Positions 35,384 through 44,023 of a stretch of 64,000 bases of DNA are shown here, piece after piece. Origin of the DNA: Candidatus Poribacteria bacterium (GTDB lineage: Bacteria > Poribacteria > WGA-4E > WGA-3G); the NCBI GenBank assembly GCA_028820845.1, contig JAPPII010000015.1, positions 97,587 through 161,586 of the forward strand. The letters are read 5' to 3'. A model generated the notes under the pieces. That model ran no database searches. It was not told the origin of the DNA and saw only the letters and a list, made by a program, of their open reading frames with translations. Numbering within the stretch: the first letter of the stretch is position 1; the number at the start of each line of letters is the position of its first letter. The translations under genes were made by a program, and so were the position numbers.

Positions 35384-37721
35384 GCTTGCGTTGTAAAATC
35401 TGTGTCCGGTAAATGCGAACAGCGGGTTCATAATTCTCCTGCAAATACGCGGCGATAATCGGATGGCGTTTTTCCGCAGGAATATTATCAACTGCATCGA
35501 ACCAACCCCCTGTTTTGAAGAGGACGAAGCGCGTGCTGTCGGCTTCAAGTGCCTCGATAACCTCTCTCTGCATTGCGGGGGTTGCTGCGTAGACAACCTG
35601 ATGATAACGGGTGACACTCGGACGGTTTGCGAAGAAATAGTAGGCACCTTGACTTGAAAAGTCAAAAATCTTTTCGTCTGGGGACGTCTGATCCTGAAGA
35701 TAAGCAACCACTTTTTGCATCTGCTGGGCTTGGACATCTGGGATGTCCACACGCCCAGCACGTTCTAACGCCACCTCAGCAACGCGTTGACGGAACGGAT
35801 GCTGAATCAATCTTTGCCCGTTTTCGCGAAAAACTGTCAAGGGTTGATAAACTTCGGCGACATACCAGAAAAACAGAACTGTCGGAATGAGTATCCAGGA
35901 CGCTTTTCGTATGAAATGCCAGCAGGATAAGCACATGGAGAGTTTCAGGGGTACTGACTCAGAATGCTGGGGGAAAAATGCATTTATCAGCCGAAAAAGA
36001 CCGCGTTCAATGGTGAAGAGACAGAGCAGCCAGAAGAACGTTGACCCGTAAGCAAAATGCCCCGGATCCGAGCGACCGAGGGCAGTGCGAAAGAAAACGA
36101 TACCGCCTATCCAAAGCAAAAGTAACTTCACCATCCCCTCCGATTGCCAGATCGTGCGGCAGACCCCGCGAAACGTGAGATATGCCCCGACACTGAGAAA
36201 CACACAAATCGGAAGATAGTAGTGAAAATATGAGTCAAAGAGGAAAGCGTGCCAGCCTTCCGTCCGCCATGTAACAAGCAATGCTGATAGTGGTGGAAAG
36301 GGCAAACCCCACGTCGCAATTTGGTATCGACATTGGATATAGGTATTCCACAACATGTCGTCCAATGCGCCATGCCAGAGAAGATAAAGTCCAACAGGAA
36401 GAATACCTATCATCACCCCACAGGTATAATTGATTAAGAGCAGCGGACGTTTGCACGTAGGGATCCCAGATTGTAGACTGTAGAGGCAGAAAAACAGCCC
36501 AATACTGGCAAGTGAGTAAATCCCGATTTCAGCACTGTACCAGAATGCGAAACTCGTAAAAAAACCCGCAAGGATGAGTTTCCACGCAAAACGTGCGTTC
36601 TGGAAGCCAGTTTCGCCCTGAAGCTGCCCCCCTTTCTGACGGTGTGTCACATCATTGACAACACAAGCAAACGCAAGTAAACCAAACGTGTATCTCGAGG
36701 AAACCCAGATTCCGGAGGCGATCAGCACAGAACTAACGACTGTAAACGATCGGGATCGAAATATTTGCAAACTCAGCAGGTAAAGGGCTATGTAGCCGAG
36801 AGGCACTAACGCCTCGCGCATCAGACGCACACCCATGAGGGTAGGTTCAAAAAGTTGACTCCCCACCCAAGGCAACAGGGCGTTTTGGAAGAGCCCATGC
36901 TGTAGATAAATATCCCGAAAGGGGATGCCGCCGCGTAACATTTCGTTAAGGGGCGCGAGAAACTCACCTTCATGAAACCTGTCTATTCCACCATGAACTT
37001 TGCCTTGATACGTGAACAAGTAGGGGAAAAAAGGGAGGACGATATACGCCAAGACATCATAAAATACGCGTTTTTTTCTCGAGGCATATCCCGCGCCTAT
37101 GTTCCGCTTATCTGAGGGTGTAATAGCATTGAAGCGGTGATTATCTGTTTCAACGCTTTCAAGGAAAGCCTGCGGCAAAGCCCCGGTAGGTGTTCCTCCT
37201 TTTATCCAAACCGAAAAAAGAATGCTTAACGTGACGAGAAACGACACGCCAAACGAGAGGACGAATGGCATCAGCCCGCGCTGTGTGGAAAGAAAAACCG
37301 TGCCCCAACTCAGACAAATGGGTAAGGAAGCGAAGGCACAGGCTTTGAGCATCCACGTGATAGATCTGCCGCAGCGTTTCGCCGCCCATTGTGAAAAAAC
37401 GACCCAGAGGAAAACGGAGGCACCGATCAACACAGGGACACCGATAACTGCTAACAGGTAATAAAAGAACTCTTGATGTTTCGGATACTGATGAACACTC
37501 ACCCACCCTACGATCCCGGAAGTGTCATCGTATTCAAAAACGAAATATTTTGACAATACGAGTCCGAAGTTGATTGCAAAGGAAAACGCAGTGAAAGTGA
37601 CAAGTCCAACGTAAGGATGAAGTGCTTTAACGTGGACAACACTCACAGTGGACTGGAATTTCAGGCGATTTTTATCGCACCATTTGCGTAGGTATACCAC
37701 GAGCGTTTTTCTCTTTTTCAA
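35367..37721 (-). CDS. Large polytopic membrane protein, probable GT-C type glycosyltransferase
   Basis: The 784 residues have about twelve to fourteen hydrophobic helices. The first long loop region contains a D/E-bearing stretch (FHEGEFLAPLNEMLRGGIPF then RDIYLQHG) that resembles the first-loop acidic motif and the P-(Y/F)-RD-x-Y element of GT-C/ArnT-PMT-like enzymes. The C-terminal 130 residues are a soluble periplasmic domain (ending HPHAK). It may transfer a lipid-linked sugar. The start is uncertain: TTG 37721 overlaps the upstream gene by 50 bases, and a GTG further in is possible. The last residues and stop lie in a dispersed element. Confidence 0.6.
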   Translation of the reverse strand: MKKRKTLVVYLRKWCDKNRLKFQSTVSVVHVKALHPYVGLVTFTAFSFAINFGLVLSKYFVFEYDDTSGIVGWVSVHQYPKHQEFFYYLLAVIGVPVLIGASVFLWVVFSQWAAKRCGRSITWMLKACAFASLPICLSWGTVFLSTQRGLMPFVLSFGVSFLVTLSILFSVWIKGGTPTGALPQAFLESVETDNHRFNAITPSDKRNIGAGYASRKKRVFYDVLAYIVLPFFPYLFTYQGKVHGGIDRFHEGEFLAPLNEMLRGGIPFRDIYLQHGLFQNALLPWVGSQLFEPTLMGVRLMREALVPLGYIALYLLSLQIFRSRSFTVVSSVLIASGIWVSSRYTFGLLAFACVVNDVTHRQKGGQLQGETGFQNARFAWKLILAGFFTSFAFWYSAEIGIYSLASIGLFFCLYSLQSGIPTCKRPLLLINYTCGVMIGILPVGLYLLWHGALDDMLWNTYIQCRYQIATWGLPFPPLSALLVTWRTEGWHAFLFDSYFHYYLPICVFLSVGAYLTFRGVCRTIWQSEGMVKLLLLWIGGIVFFRTALGRSDPGHFAYGSTFFWLLCLFTIERGLFRLINAFFPQHSESVPLKLSMCLSCWHFIRKASWILIPTVLFFWYVAEVYQPLTVFRENGQRLIQHPFRQRVAEVALERAGRVDIPDVQAQQMQKVVAYLQDQTSPDEKIFDFSSQGAYYFFANRPSVTRYHQVVYAATPAMQREVIEALEADSTRFVLFKTGGWFDAVDNIPAEKRHPIIAAYLQENYEPAVRIYRTQILQRKHPHAK

Positions 37722-38091
37722 GAAGGGACTGTACGCGTTCCGCCAATGTGGGTGATTTCGCGTTGACGCGTTTCATACCTTCTTCATATCCATGGGTATC
37801 AATCATACCTCGCGCCCACATTTCCAGTTCTTTTCGCTTCTGTTTCACTTTCTCCAAAGCATCCCCGCAACATGAACATGCTTTTTTTCTTAATGTTGTA
37901 GGTTTCTGTGTAACTTCCTGAGGCACCTGTGGACGAGAACGGATTGGTCCTGTATGTTCTTGCTGGATATTTTCCTTGTCTTGACGTTGGAAATATACAG
38001 TTTTTGATGTAGAATCGTGAATTAGATAAGTACAAAAGGCGATCCCTCCGATCAGTGTAAAAAAACCGCAAATATACAAAAGGATTTTCAT
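37672..38091 (-). CDS. Small membrane-anchored protein with Cys-rich motif
   Basis: This 139-residue protein has one N-terminal span (about 3-25, KILLYICGFFTLIGGIAFCTYL), a basic/polar linker with several Gln and Pro, a CSCCGD motif at about residue 72, and an amphipathic helical tail (LAERVQSLLEKEKNARG). The clustered cysteines could bind metal. It is third in a four-gene operon with its stop inside the next gene's start region. Function unknown. Confidence 0.55.
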   Translation of the reverse strand: MKILLYICGFFTLIGGIAFCTYLIHDSTSKTVYFQRQDKENIQQEHTGPIRSRPQVPQEVTQKPTTLRKKACSCCGDALEKVKQKRKELEMWARGMIDTHGYEEGMKRVNAKSPTLAERVQSLLEKEKNARGIPTQMVR

Positions 38092-38094
38092 GAG

Positions 38095-38853
38095 TTACTC
38101 TCCGATAATATCCTGAGTTTTCAAAGTAATTTCAGTCCCTTGTTCAAGTGCCAATTGCTTGATCTCCATGAGGAATTCAAGATAGAATTCAAGATTCTCA
38201 AGGGCTTCGGGTGGACTTATCTTGGAGGCAAGCCTCAGTGTTGCCTCGGCAGAATCAATAGCAGTGTCAATCGTATGGGTGCCTTCATTGCTCTGCCTGA
38301 TACTTTCAACAATGATGTCAACATCGGGGTCATCCCCATATTGTTCGCGAAAAGCCTCATCAAGCCGTTGGTAAGCGTACTCGGGATCGGTTTTGAGAGC
38401 AGCGTTGTAAGCATCAAATCCGGCTTTGACAAAATCCTGATCATAAGGCACATCTTGGTCGACATCGGTAAAATCTCCTGATACGACTGCGTCTGATACC
38501 GTTTCTTCAAGGAACTCTTCAAAAAATGTGTTTAGATCAGCTGGGTTGGTAGGATCTTCTGCTGCGACATCGACATCCACCTCTTGTTCTGTTGCATCAC
38601 TTTCTGAGATTTCTAATTCCGGTCCGGGTCCTGGATTCTCTGTTGCGGCGATTTCTATAGTTTCGGTTGCTTCCTGCAGGTGCGTTGCTTGTTGTACCGA
38701 GGCAGGCTCATAGAGCCCTGTCTGTGAAGAGTCTTTTGATAACGATGCCTCAAAACGTTTCGTATCCCACTGTGTGTAGAACCAAAATCCAGCACAAATA
38801 AGAATTGTCAGAAGCAAGGCACCAGCAAGCGAGGTAAGATTCATAGATTTCAT
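38095..38853 (-). CDS. Membrane-anchored acidic periplasmic protein
   Basis: I start at ATG 38853 because GGAGGG lies upstream, which gives 252 residues. One anchor helix (about 9-25, GALLLTILICAGFWFY) is followed by an acidic, Glu/Thr/Pro-rich linker (about 45-110) and a helical domain (about 120-250, FDAYNAALKTDPEYAYQRLD, IDTAIDSAEATLRLASK) that looks like a short TPR-type bundle. It lies three bases from the next gene. No family is recognised; a periplasmic scaffold is possible. Confidence 0.6.
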   Translation of the reverse strand: MKSMNLTSLAGALLLTILICAGFWFYTQWDTKRFEASLSKDSSQTGLYEPASVQQATHLQEATETIEIAATENPGPGPELEISESDATEQEVDVDVAAEDPTNPADLNTFFEEFLEETVSDAVVSGDFTDVDQDVPYDQDFVKAGFDAYNAALKTDPEYAYQRLDEAFREQYGDDPDVDIIVESIRQSNEGTHTIDTAIDSAEATLRLASKISPPEALENLEFYLEFLMEIKQLALEQGTEITLKTQDIIGE

Positions 38854-38895
38854 CTGTTCTGTCCCTCCATGGCAATCCATCAAAGCCAGATAGAT

Positions 38896-39717
38896 TTACT
38901 TATCGGTTTTTCTACGGAACGGGGCCATTTGTGTTCCAAGAATTCCTTGTTTTTCATACAGTTTCCTAACAGCTTCAAGTTGTTTTAAGGCATTCTCAAA
39001 TTGTTTGATCTGCTTGGCATATTTTTCTGCGTCATTGTCTATAAATATTTGCTTTCGTAATTCAAAAAATCGTATATGCTCTGGAATAGTGCCCTTCTGT
39101 TTTTGAGTGAGGCGAAAAAAGAGTTCCCTCCACTCCTCGGTAAGGGGGTGTCCGTGAAACGCAAGTGAGGCAAATGCGTCGAGCTCAGCACGCGCGGCTG
39201 CAAGGTTTGTAGGGAGTAATTCATGAAAAGCCTCATAATGTTCATAAGCAATTTCGGCGTTCCGCTTTTCTTCTGCTGATTCCATCTCTGCAGCAGAGAT
39301 ATGTTTCTGCTTTGTAGATGACGTTTTTTCAAGAAGTTCATCGTACTCCCTTTGGACGAGTCCTTCAAGATTTTTAAGAGCCTTTTGATGGGTTTGTATC
39401 TGCTTCGTGTACTTTTCAGAATCAATGTCAATTAGCATCCGGATTTCAAGCTCATGAACACGGACGAAATCTGAGACAGAGTGTTCTTCCGAACTGTTAA
39501 TTCGGAAATAGAGTGGGATCCACTCTTCAGCAAGAGGATGATCTTTGTACAGTTCCTTGGCAATGGTTTGAAGTTCTACGCGTGCCGAATTCGGGTCAGT
39601 TTCGATAAGTTCCTGAAACGTTTTAAAACGCCCCCCCCAAGGTGAGTCTTCGCTATGTGAATGTATAGAAAGAATTCCAATATTACAAAGAACTATGGTA
39701 AGTATAAAAAACTTCAT
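38896..39717 (-). CDS. Secreted protein made of two repeated helical domains
   Basis: I start at ATG 39717, with AAGGAGG 6 bases upstream; a signal peptide (MKFFILTIVLCNIGILSI) follows. The 273-residue protein has an internal duplication: about residues 33-130 and 158-260 share a Glu-Leu-x-x-(T/L)-(D/P) opening, an ALAR or SARVEL helix, (D/G)HPL-x-EEW, FR(I/L), a (V/I)(H/R)(E/F)(L/F)E(I/L)R block, the I-D-x-D-x-(E)-KY(T/A)KQI stretch and a Lys-x-LE ending. Such duplicated coiled helices suggest binding or assembly. First gene of the operon 39717-35367. Family unknown. Confidence 0.65.
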   Translation of the reverse strand: MKFFILTIVLCNIGILSIHSHSEDSPWGGRFKTFQELIETDPNSARVELQTIAKELYKDHPLAEEWIPLYFRINSSEEHSVSDFVRVHELEIRMLIDIDSEKYTKQIQTHQKALKNLEGLVQREYDELLEKTSSTKQKHISAAEMESAEEKRNAEIAYEHYEAFHELLPTNLAAARAELDAFASLAFHGHPLTEEWRELFFRLTQKQKGTIPEHIRFFELRKQIFIDNDAEKYAKQIKQFENALKQLEAVRKLYEKQGILGTQMAPFRRKTDK

Positions 39718-40045
39718 GACTACCTCCTTTTGGAAAGGTGGCATCGGTTCCAGACTTGAAGTGATGCAAGAACTGAAATCGACGCACCTTCTTAATCCAC
39801 TTATTCGGACGGGCATACAAACCCACAGGCACCTATATGAGAATGATAATGCATCTGAAGCGTGTAAATAATTTCAAAATTACCGTTCTTGTCATACTCA
39901 TATTCGGTATACCAACATGCGTGAGCCATCCACGCCTCAGTATCTTCAACAGGTACTACGTTGTGTTTACATTTCATTACCGAACTCGTCTGAAAGTCAG
40001 TATCTATCAGTATTTGCGCTTATAGCTCGAATGAATCTCACAAAA

Positions 40046-40171
40046 CTACGAAACCCTTGCTATGACTGGATTCAGAGCCAGAATGTAAACACTACCTATC
40101 ATAAAAATGGATGTGCAGGCAAAGACAATAATCAATATCGTTACGATAGAACGCGAAAACATCTGGGTCAT
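40046..40171 (-). CDS. Possible 41-residue single-span membrane protein
   Basis: On the minus strand a strong ribosome site (AGGAG, 7 bases upstream) precedes ATG 40171. The product reads MTQMFSRSIVTILIIVFA and continues as one hydrophobic helix with a short tail ending VIARVS. It lies 328 bases upstream of the four-gene membrane operon on the same strand, and that gap holds no other convincing frame. Length, positive-inside start and ribosome site favour a real small protein, but with no homologue in view this remains a candidate. Confidence 0.4.
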   Translation of the reverse strand: MTQMFSRSIVTILIIVFACTSIFMIGSVYILALNPVIARVS

Positions 40172-40816
40172 TCATTTTCTCCTATATTATCGTGAGGATC
40201 GCTTTCGGAAGTCAAAAGGCAGATGTATTTGCGATCTTTGGCAATCCTCTATTCTGTATGCGGTGCTAACCCGAAAGTCCCACAAAATCTGGTGACTCTG
40301 TGCTACAATTAGATTAACACTGTCTTAATAGCAGTGCCACGCCTCTCGGTGTACTTACCACCGGCGGCGCAACCTGAAAAATAGTTATTTGCGCCAGTAA
40401 GATGTCAGGCGCGTATCCAACTCGCTATCAATTATACCGGAATTTGTATTTATTTGCCAATATTCTTTTCAAAAATAGAACTTACGCAATTATCCGTAAA
40501 ACCGATAAATGGAAAAGGTTTTCGGCTAAACCTACACCCCCGTGGCATTACAACGCGAATGCTCAGAAACGCGGCACGCAGATTCATAACACTGAAAAAC
40601 ACCTGAAAATTTCAGAGTGACGTTGAATCCAAACCCACCCCCAAATCCCAAGAACCTATACATTACCTACGTTTATACCGATTCCTCAAGTTCACGGATT
40701 TCCCATTTTACTCTGAAACACCCTGAAATCCTGAAAACCCGATAATCTTGAAAATCCTGATTCTGGTGAAAACCAACACCCATCTGCCAATCGCTAATTC
40801 AGAATCTGATAAAAAT
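40172..40816. other. Non-coding stretch with degenerate repeats
   Basis: About 645 bases without a convincing gene. A TAGAACTTACGCAATT word near 40478 looks like one decayed end of a type 1 element. The part 40535-40600 (CGTGGCATTACAACGCGAAT and GCAGATTCATAACACTGAAA) is similar to 60115-60175 upstream of glnE. Several runs of the kind CCTGAAAxxCCTGAAA suggest a decayed simple repeat. Confidence 0.5.
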
Positions 40817-40845
40817 TTGCCAATTTTTGAAATTTACTATATACT
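40817..40845 (+). promoter_or_regulatory. Sigma70 promoter of the OGG-type glycosylase
   Basis: TTGCCA (40817-40822) and TATACT (40840-40845) are 17 bases apart. Transcription would begin near 40852, so the in-frame TTG at 40848 is unlikely to be the start codon and the ATG at 40860 is preferred. Confidence 0.65.
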
Positions 40846-40859
40846 AATTGAACAAATTC

Positions 40860-41777
40860 ATGATAAACTTTCCTGAGAGATTGATAAACGCTGGTATGCA
40901 GATCCGGAATGTAACAGACTTTAGTCTGAAATATACTTTAGAATCTGGACAATCATTTAGATGGAACAGAGTAGGTGATGCCTACTACGGTGTTGTGGAG
41001 GGACGGATACTCAGAATCTCTCAACAAGGGTCTATCTTACACGTTGAAAGCTCAGCGAATGAAAACATGGTAATCTTGGTGCCATATCTTCGTCACTATT
41101 TTGATTTGGAACGCGATGTCCCGAAACTCCTCGCCGAAGTTGACAAAGATGCCTATATTCATCGAACGATCCAGAAGCTTTGGGGGATGCACATTCTGAA
41201 CCAAGAACTTTGGGAAACAATAGCGTCCTTTATTTTATCACAAAATAATAACGTCCCACGGATCCGCGGAATTATTCATAGGCTTTCGGAACGTTACGGT
41301 AAGAAACTAAAGATTGGCGAGTATGTGGACTATAGCTTCCCAAACCCGGACGATCTTGCGACAACAACTGAAGAAGAACTCCGCACCTATGGCACTGGCT
41401 ACCGGGCAAGTTACCTTCAGGATACCGCGCGTGCGGTCATGAACGGAGAACTCTCACTTGCCGCACTGAAGCAACTGCCATATCTTGAAGCGAAACAGAA
41501 GCTAATGGAGCGTAAAGGCATTGGCGAAAAGGTTGCTGATTGTATCTGTCTATTTTCGCTCGGACATCTTGCGGCACTGCCGATTGATGTCTGGATAAAA
41601 CGCATTTTCGAGACGCTTTACCTACGGCGGCGTGCAACACATCGCGAAATACGCGAATTCGCGTCCAACTATTTTGGAGATGGTGTCGGATACGCACAGC
41701 AGTATCTTTTTCACTACGTCCATGAATGTCCAGACTGGGCAAACGCTGAGCACCTATCACTTATAGGTCTTACGTAG
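40860..41777 (+). CDS. OGG1-type 8-oxoguanine DNA glycosylase/lyase (HhH-GPD)
   Basis: The 305-residue protein (from ATG 40860) has an N-terminal OGG_N-like domain (SLKYTLESGQSFRW) and the HhH-GPD core. GIGEKVADCICLF with PIDVW matches OGG1 proteins; Lys224 is the Schiff-base residue and Asp243 the catalytic Asp. It would excise oxidised guanine and nick the strand. ATG 40896 is an alternative start. The last codons and the TAG stop lie inside a dispersed element (terminal repeat at 41764), so the C-terminus was probably rewritten by insertion of the element. Confidence 0.87.
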   Translation: MINFPERLINAGMQIRNVTDFSLKYTLESGQSFRWNRVGDAYYGVVEGRILRISQQGSILHVESSANENMVILVPYLRHYFDLERDVPKLLAEVDKDAYIHRTIQKLWGMHILNQELWETIASFILSQNNNVPRIRGIIHRLSERYGKKLKIGEYVDYSFPNPDDLATTTEEELRTYGTGYRASYLQDTARAVMNGELSLAALKQLPYLEAKQKLMERKGIGEKVADCICLFSLGHLAALPIDVWIKRIFETLYLRRRATHREIREFASNYFGDGVGYAQQYLFHYVHECPDWANAEHLSLIGLT

Positions 41778-41886
41778 AATACTCTTTTGTAGCATAACCT
41801 GTTAGGTTGTGCATTCCAAACGCTTCTGTTTGTCCAGGAATTTCCAGCTCACAGTATGCAGGACGGTCAAAATTGTGTAAGTCCTA
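41764..41886. repeat. Dispersed element, terminal type 1, hairpin A, supplying a stop codon
   Basis: This 123-base element begins TAGGTCTTACGTAG and ends TTGTGTAAGTCCTA. It carries hairpin GCATAACCT-gtt-AGGTTGTGC at 41792-41812. Its first 14 bases are the end of the OGG-type gene, including the TAG stop. Confidence 0.85.
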
Positions 41887-41976
41887 ACTTATTGAAGTAG
41901 AAACCGAACTTTCAACAGAAAGTTGCGAATCTGCAGTAAATTGAACAAAATAGACGACCTGAAAGGAGACCAAAAT

Positions 41977-42360
41977 ATGGCTGAATCATTGGAACAAAGT
42001 ATTGTATCACTTCTGGAAGAGCATGTTGAACTTGCAGTCTCAACAGTTCAAGAATTAAGAGCAAACAAACTTGAACTTGAAGCTGAGATTGCCAGACTTA
42101 ACAGCGATGTGGTCCAACGCGATGCCCAAATTCAAGAACTTGAACAGCGGAATAGCCATCTTGAAGAGGAGCTTAATTTAGAACGGTTAGCCACTGCGCA
42201 AGAACGCGCCGACATTCGAGAGCGTCTTGAGGGCTTAATGAATGTACTTGCCGCATCAAGTGAAACCGTAACGGAGACAAGAACAGCGGTAGAAACGGAA
42301 GCAGATACACATCCCGAAATCGATTTTACCACCGTCCGGAATGATGAAGACAAAATATAG
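41977..42360 (+). CDS. Short soluble coiled-coil protein
   Basis: I start at ATG 41977, where AAAGGAGA lies 8 bases upstream; this gives 127 residues. After MAESLEQSIVSLLEEHVELA the sequence is a continuous heptad-type coiled coil (about 25-90, ELEAEIARLNSDVVQRDAQI and QELEQRNSHLEEELNLERL) and ends in an acidic Thr-rich tail. Its size and pattern are like ZapB-type division helpers, but that is only a resemblance. It stands between a mobile element and a 67-base tandem repeat. Confidence 0.6.
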   Translation: MAESLEQSIVSLLEEHVELAVSTVQELRANKLELEAEIARLNSDVVQRDAQIQELEQRNSHLEEELNLERLATAQERADIRERLEGLMNVLAASSETVTETRTAVETEADTHPEIDFTTVRNDEDKI

Positions 42361-42366
42361 AACCTT

Positions 42367-42500
42367 GACGAGGAATAGCCACAGGCTCAGAATGGCGATT
42401 GTAGGGGCAGGTCTTGTGCCTGCCTGCATACTTGATGAGAAATAGCCGCAGCCTCAAAATAGCGATTGTAGGGGCAGGTCTTGTGCCTGCCTGCATACTT
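42367..42500. repeat. 67-bp tandem duplication with GGCAGG/CCTGCC hairpin
   Basis: Two 67-base units (42367-42433 and 42434-42500) are about 90 per cent identical. Each contains TAGGGGCAGGTCTTGTGCCT, a short inverted repeat GGCAGG...CCTGCC. They lie between the coiled-coil gene and the glycosyltransferase, ending 25 bases before its start. Confidence 0.9.
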
Positions 42501-42525
42501 GGTAAAGCCGAGATAACAAACAGTT

Positions 42526-43677
42526 GTGCGTGTCTTAGTTCTCTCTCATTCCTATATTATGAAACCGTATCGGCGAAAATTCGCACTCATCGCCGAACGT
42601 CCGGACGTTACACTACGTGTTATTACACCTACGCGCTGGTATGAAAGTTTCCAAGACATTGTCTTTGAACCAGAACCGGACACACCGTGCGAAGAATTTC
42701 CGTGTCCAATCCGCTTTTCCGGCTACGGCAGTCGTTTTTATTACCGTCAGGGTGTGAAGCCTCACTTCCGAGATTTCCAACCCGACATTATTCACTTGGA
42801 AGAAGAGGCATGGAGTCTCAACGCGCTACAGACAGTTCGGTTGAAACGGAAGTATTGTCCGCAGAGTCGTTTTATCTTTCGCACTTCACTGAGCATACCG
42901 ATCAAACAGCGATTTGGTATACTGCCGGTATGGATCGAACATCGCGTCTTTCGAGAAACCGATAGAGCCTTTCCGCTCAGTACAAACGCGGGTAAGATTC
43001 TAACTGAACGCGGATATACTGGAGAACAGACACCATTTCCAAATGGGGTTGATGTGCGCCATTTTTATAAAATGGATGCCAGCGAACTGCGGAATGCATT
43101 GCGACTCAATGACTGTTTTGTCATCGGTTATGTCGGTCGGCTGCTACGAATGAAGGGAATAGACACACTACTCAAGGCACTGGCACACCTCGCGAGTCAA
43201 GATGCCACGTCCACCTACAAACTTCTGATTGTCGGACAAGGCGAGGACAAATCCGAATTCCAGAGGGTTGCTGGAACCCTCGGTATCTCTGAACAGGTTG
43301 TCTGGATAGATGCGGTCCCACCCGAAGAGGTACCCGCCTATATTAATTGTATGGACACATTAGTTCTACCCTCTCGGACAACCCCAGGATGGGTCGAATT
43401 TTTTGGGAGAGTTCTTATAGAAGGCATGGCATGCGAAGTCCCGGTCATCGGTTCAGATTCTGGCGAAATTCCCCACGTGATTGACGATGCCGGTCTTATT
43501 TTTCCAGAGGCAGATGCAAATGCCTTGGCAGAAAGGATACGTCGAATCGCACACGACGCAAATCTTCAGAAGAATCTGATTGGGCGCGGGCTTACTCGCG
43601 TCGAAAATTTTACATGGGAGACGATTGCAGAACGGACATATCAGGTATATCAGGAGTTGCTTGGAGAGGCACCGTAG
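42526..43677 (+). CDS. Glycosyltransferase family 4 (GT-B fold)
   Basis: This 383-residue protein starts at GTG with MRVLVLSHSYIMKP. The C-terminal Rossmann half has the diagnostic features of GT4: IGYVGRLLRMKGIDTLLKAL, LLIVGQGEDKSEF and EFFGRVLIEGMACEVPVIGS with the E-x7-E motif that contacts the donor sugar. It would build surface polysaccharide or modify a lipid, using a nucleotide-sugar. No other polysaccharide genes are beside it. A tRNA-Leu follows convergently. Confidence 0.9.
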   Translation: MRVLVLSHSYIMKPYRRKFALIAERPDVTLRVITPTRWYESFQDIVFEPEPDTPCEEFPCPIRFSGYGSRFYYRQGVKPHFRDFQPDIIHLEEEAWSLNALQTVRLKRKYCPQSRFIFRTSLSIPIKQRFGILPVWIEHRVFRETDRAFPLSTNAGKILTERGYTGEQTPFPNGVDVRHFYKMDASELRNALRLNDCFVIGYVGRLLRMKGIDTLLKALAHLASQDATSTYKLLIVGQGEDKSEFQRVAGTLGISEQVVWIDAVPPEEVPAYINCMDTLVLPSRTTPGWVEFFGRVLIEGMACEVPVIGSDSGEIPHVIDDAGLIFPEADANALAERIRRIAHDANLQKNLIGRGLTRVENFTWETIAERTYQVYQELLGEAP

Positions 43678-43712
43678 GTTGAGAATAGAGAAACGGGAGC
43701 ATAGAAAAGTGA

Positions 43713-43795
43713 TGCCCCCGACTGGACTCGAACCAGCATGCCAATTAAGGCACAGGCCCTCAACCTGCCGTGTATACCAATTCCACCACAGGGGC
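43713..43795 (-). tRNA. tRNA-Leu (GAG anticodon)
   Basis: This is a class II tRNA on the minus strand. Acceptor GCCCCTG pairs with CGGGGGC, the anticodon loop TTGAGGG carries GAG, the variable arm is long (TGCCTTAATTGGCA), and the T-arm is GCTGGTTCGAGTCCAGT. CCA is not encoded. It lies in the 346-base gap between the glycosyltransferase and the FAD dehydrogenase. Confidence 0.94.
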
Positions 43796-43846
43796 ATTCT
43801 GTGGTTAATTATATCTTATTCAGACCGCGATGTCAAATTTTTCTTT

Positions 43847-43951
43847 TTTGGTAAACCAGATAAATAAACAGACATTTTACCCCAACCTGGTAGGTGCGGT
43901 TTCTAACCGCACCGGTGCTGAGTGTCCAGTTAATTCTAAGGTCTACCATTT
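43847..43951. repeat. Dispersed element, terminal type 2, hairpin B
   Basis: A type 2 element starts around TTTGGTAAACCAGATAAATA and ends TAATTCTAAGGTCTACCATT. It holds the perfect hairpin GGTGCGGTT-tct-AACCGCACC at 43893-43913. The terminal repeat is degenerate compared with the copies at 58064 and 59473. Confidence 0.7.
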
Positions 43952-44023
43952 AACGATTGCTTTTGAGCTGCTGTGTCCTAACAAATCCCCAAATTGAATA
44001 GCTTAAAAATTTTGGACAAAAAT

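Noticed and set aside
39837..40025. 62-codon plus-strand frame with a hydrophobic stretch
   Set aside because: No ribosome site, and the opposite strand offers a better candidate nearby.
42367..42500. CRISPR-like array
   Set aside because: Two adjacent 67-base units without spacers are a plain tandem duplication.
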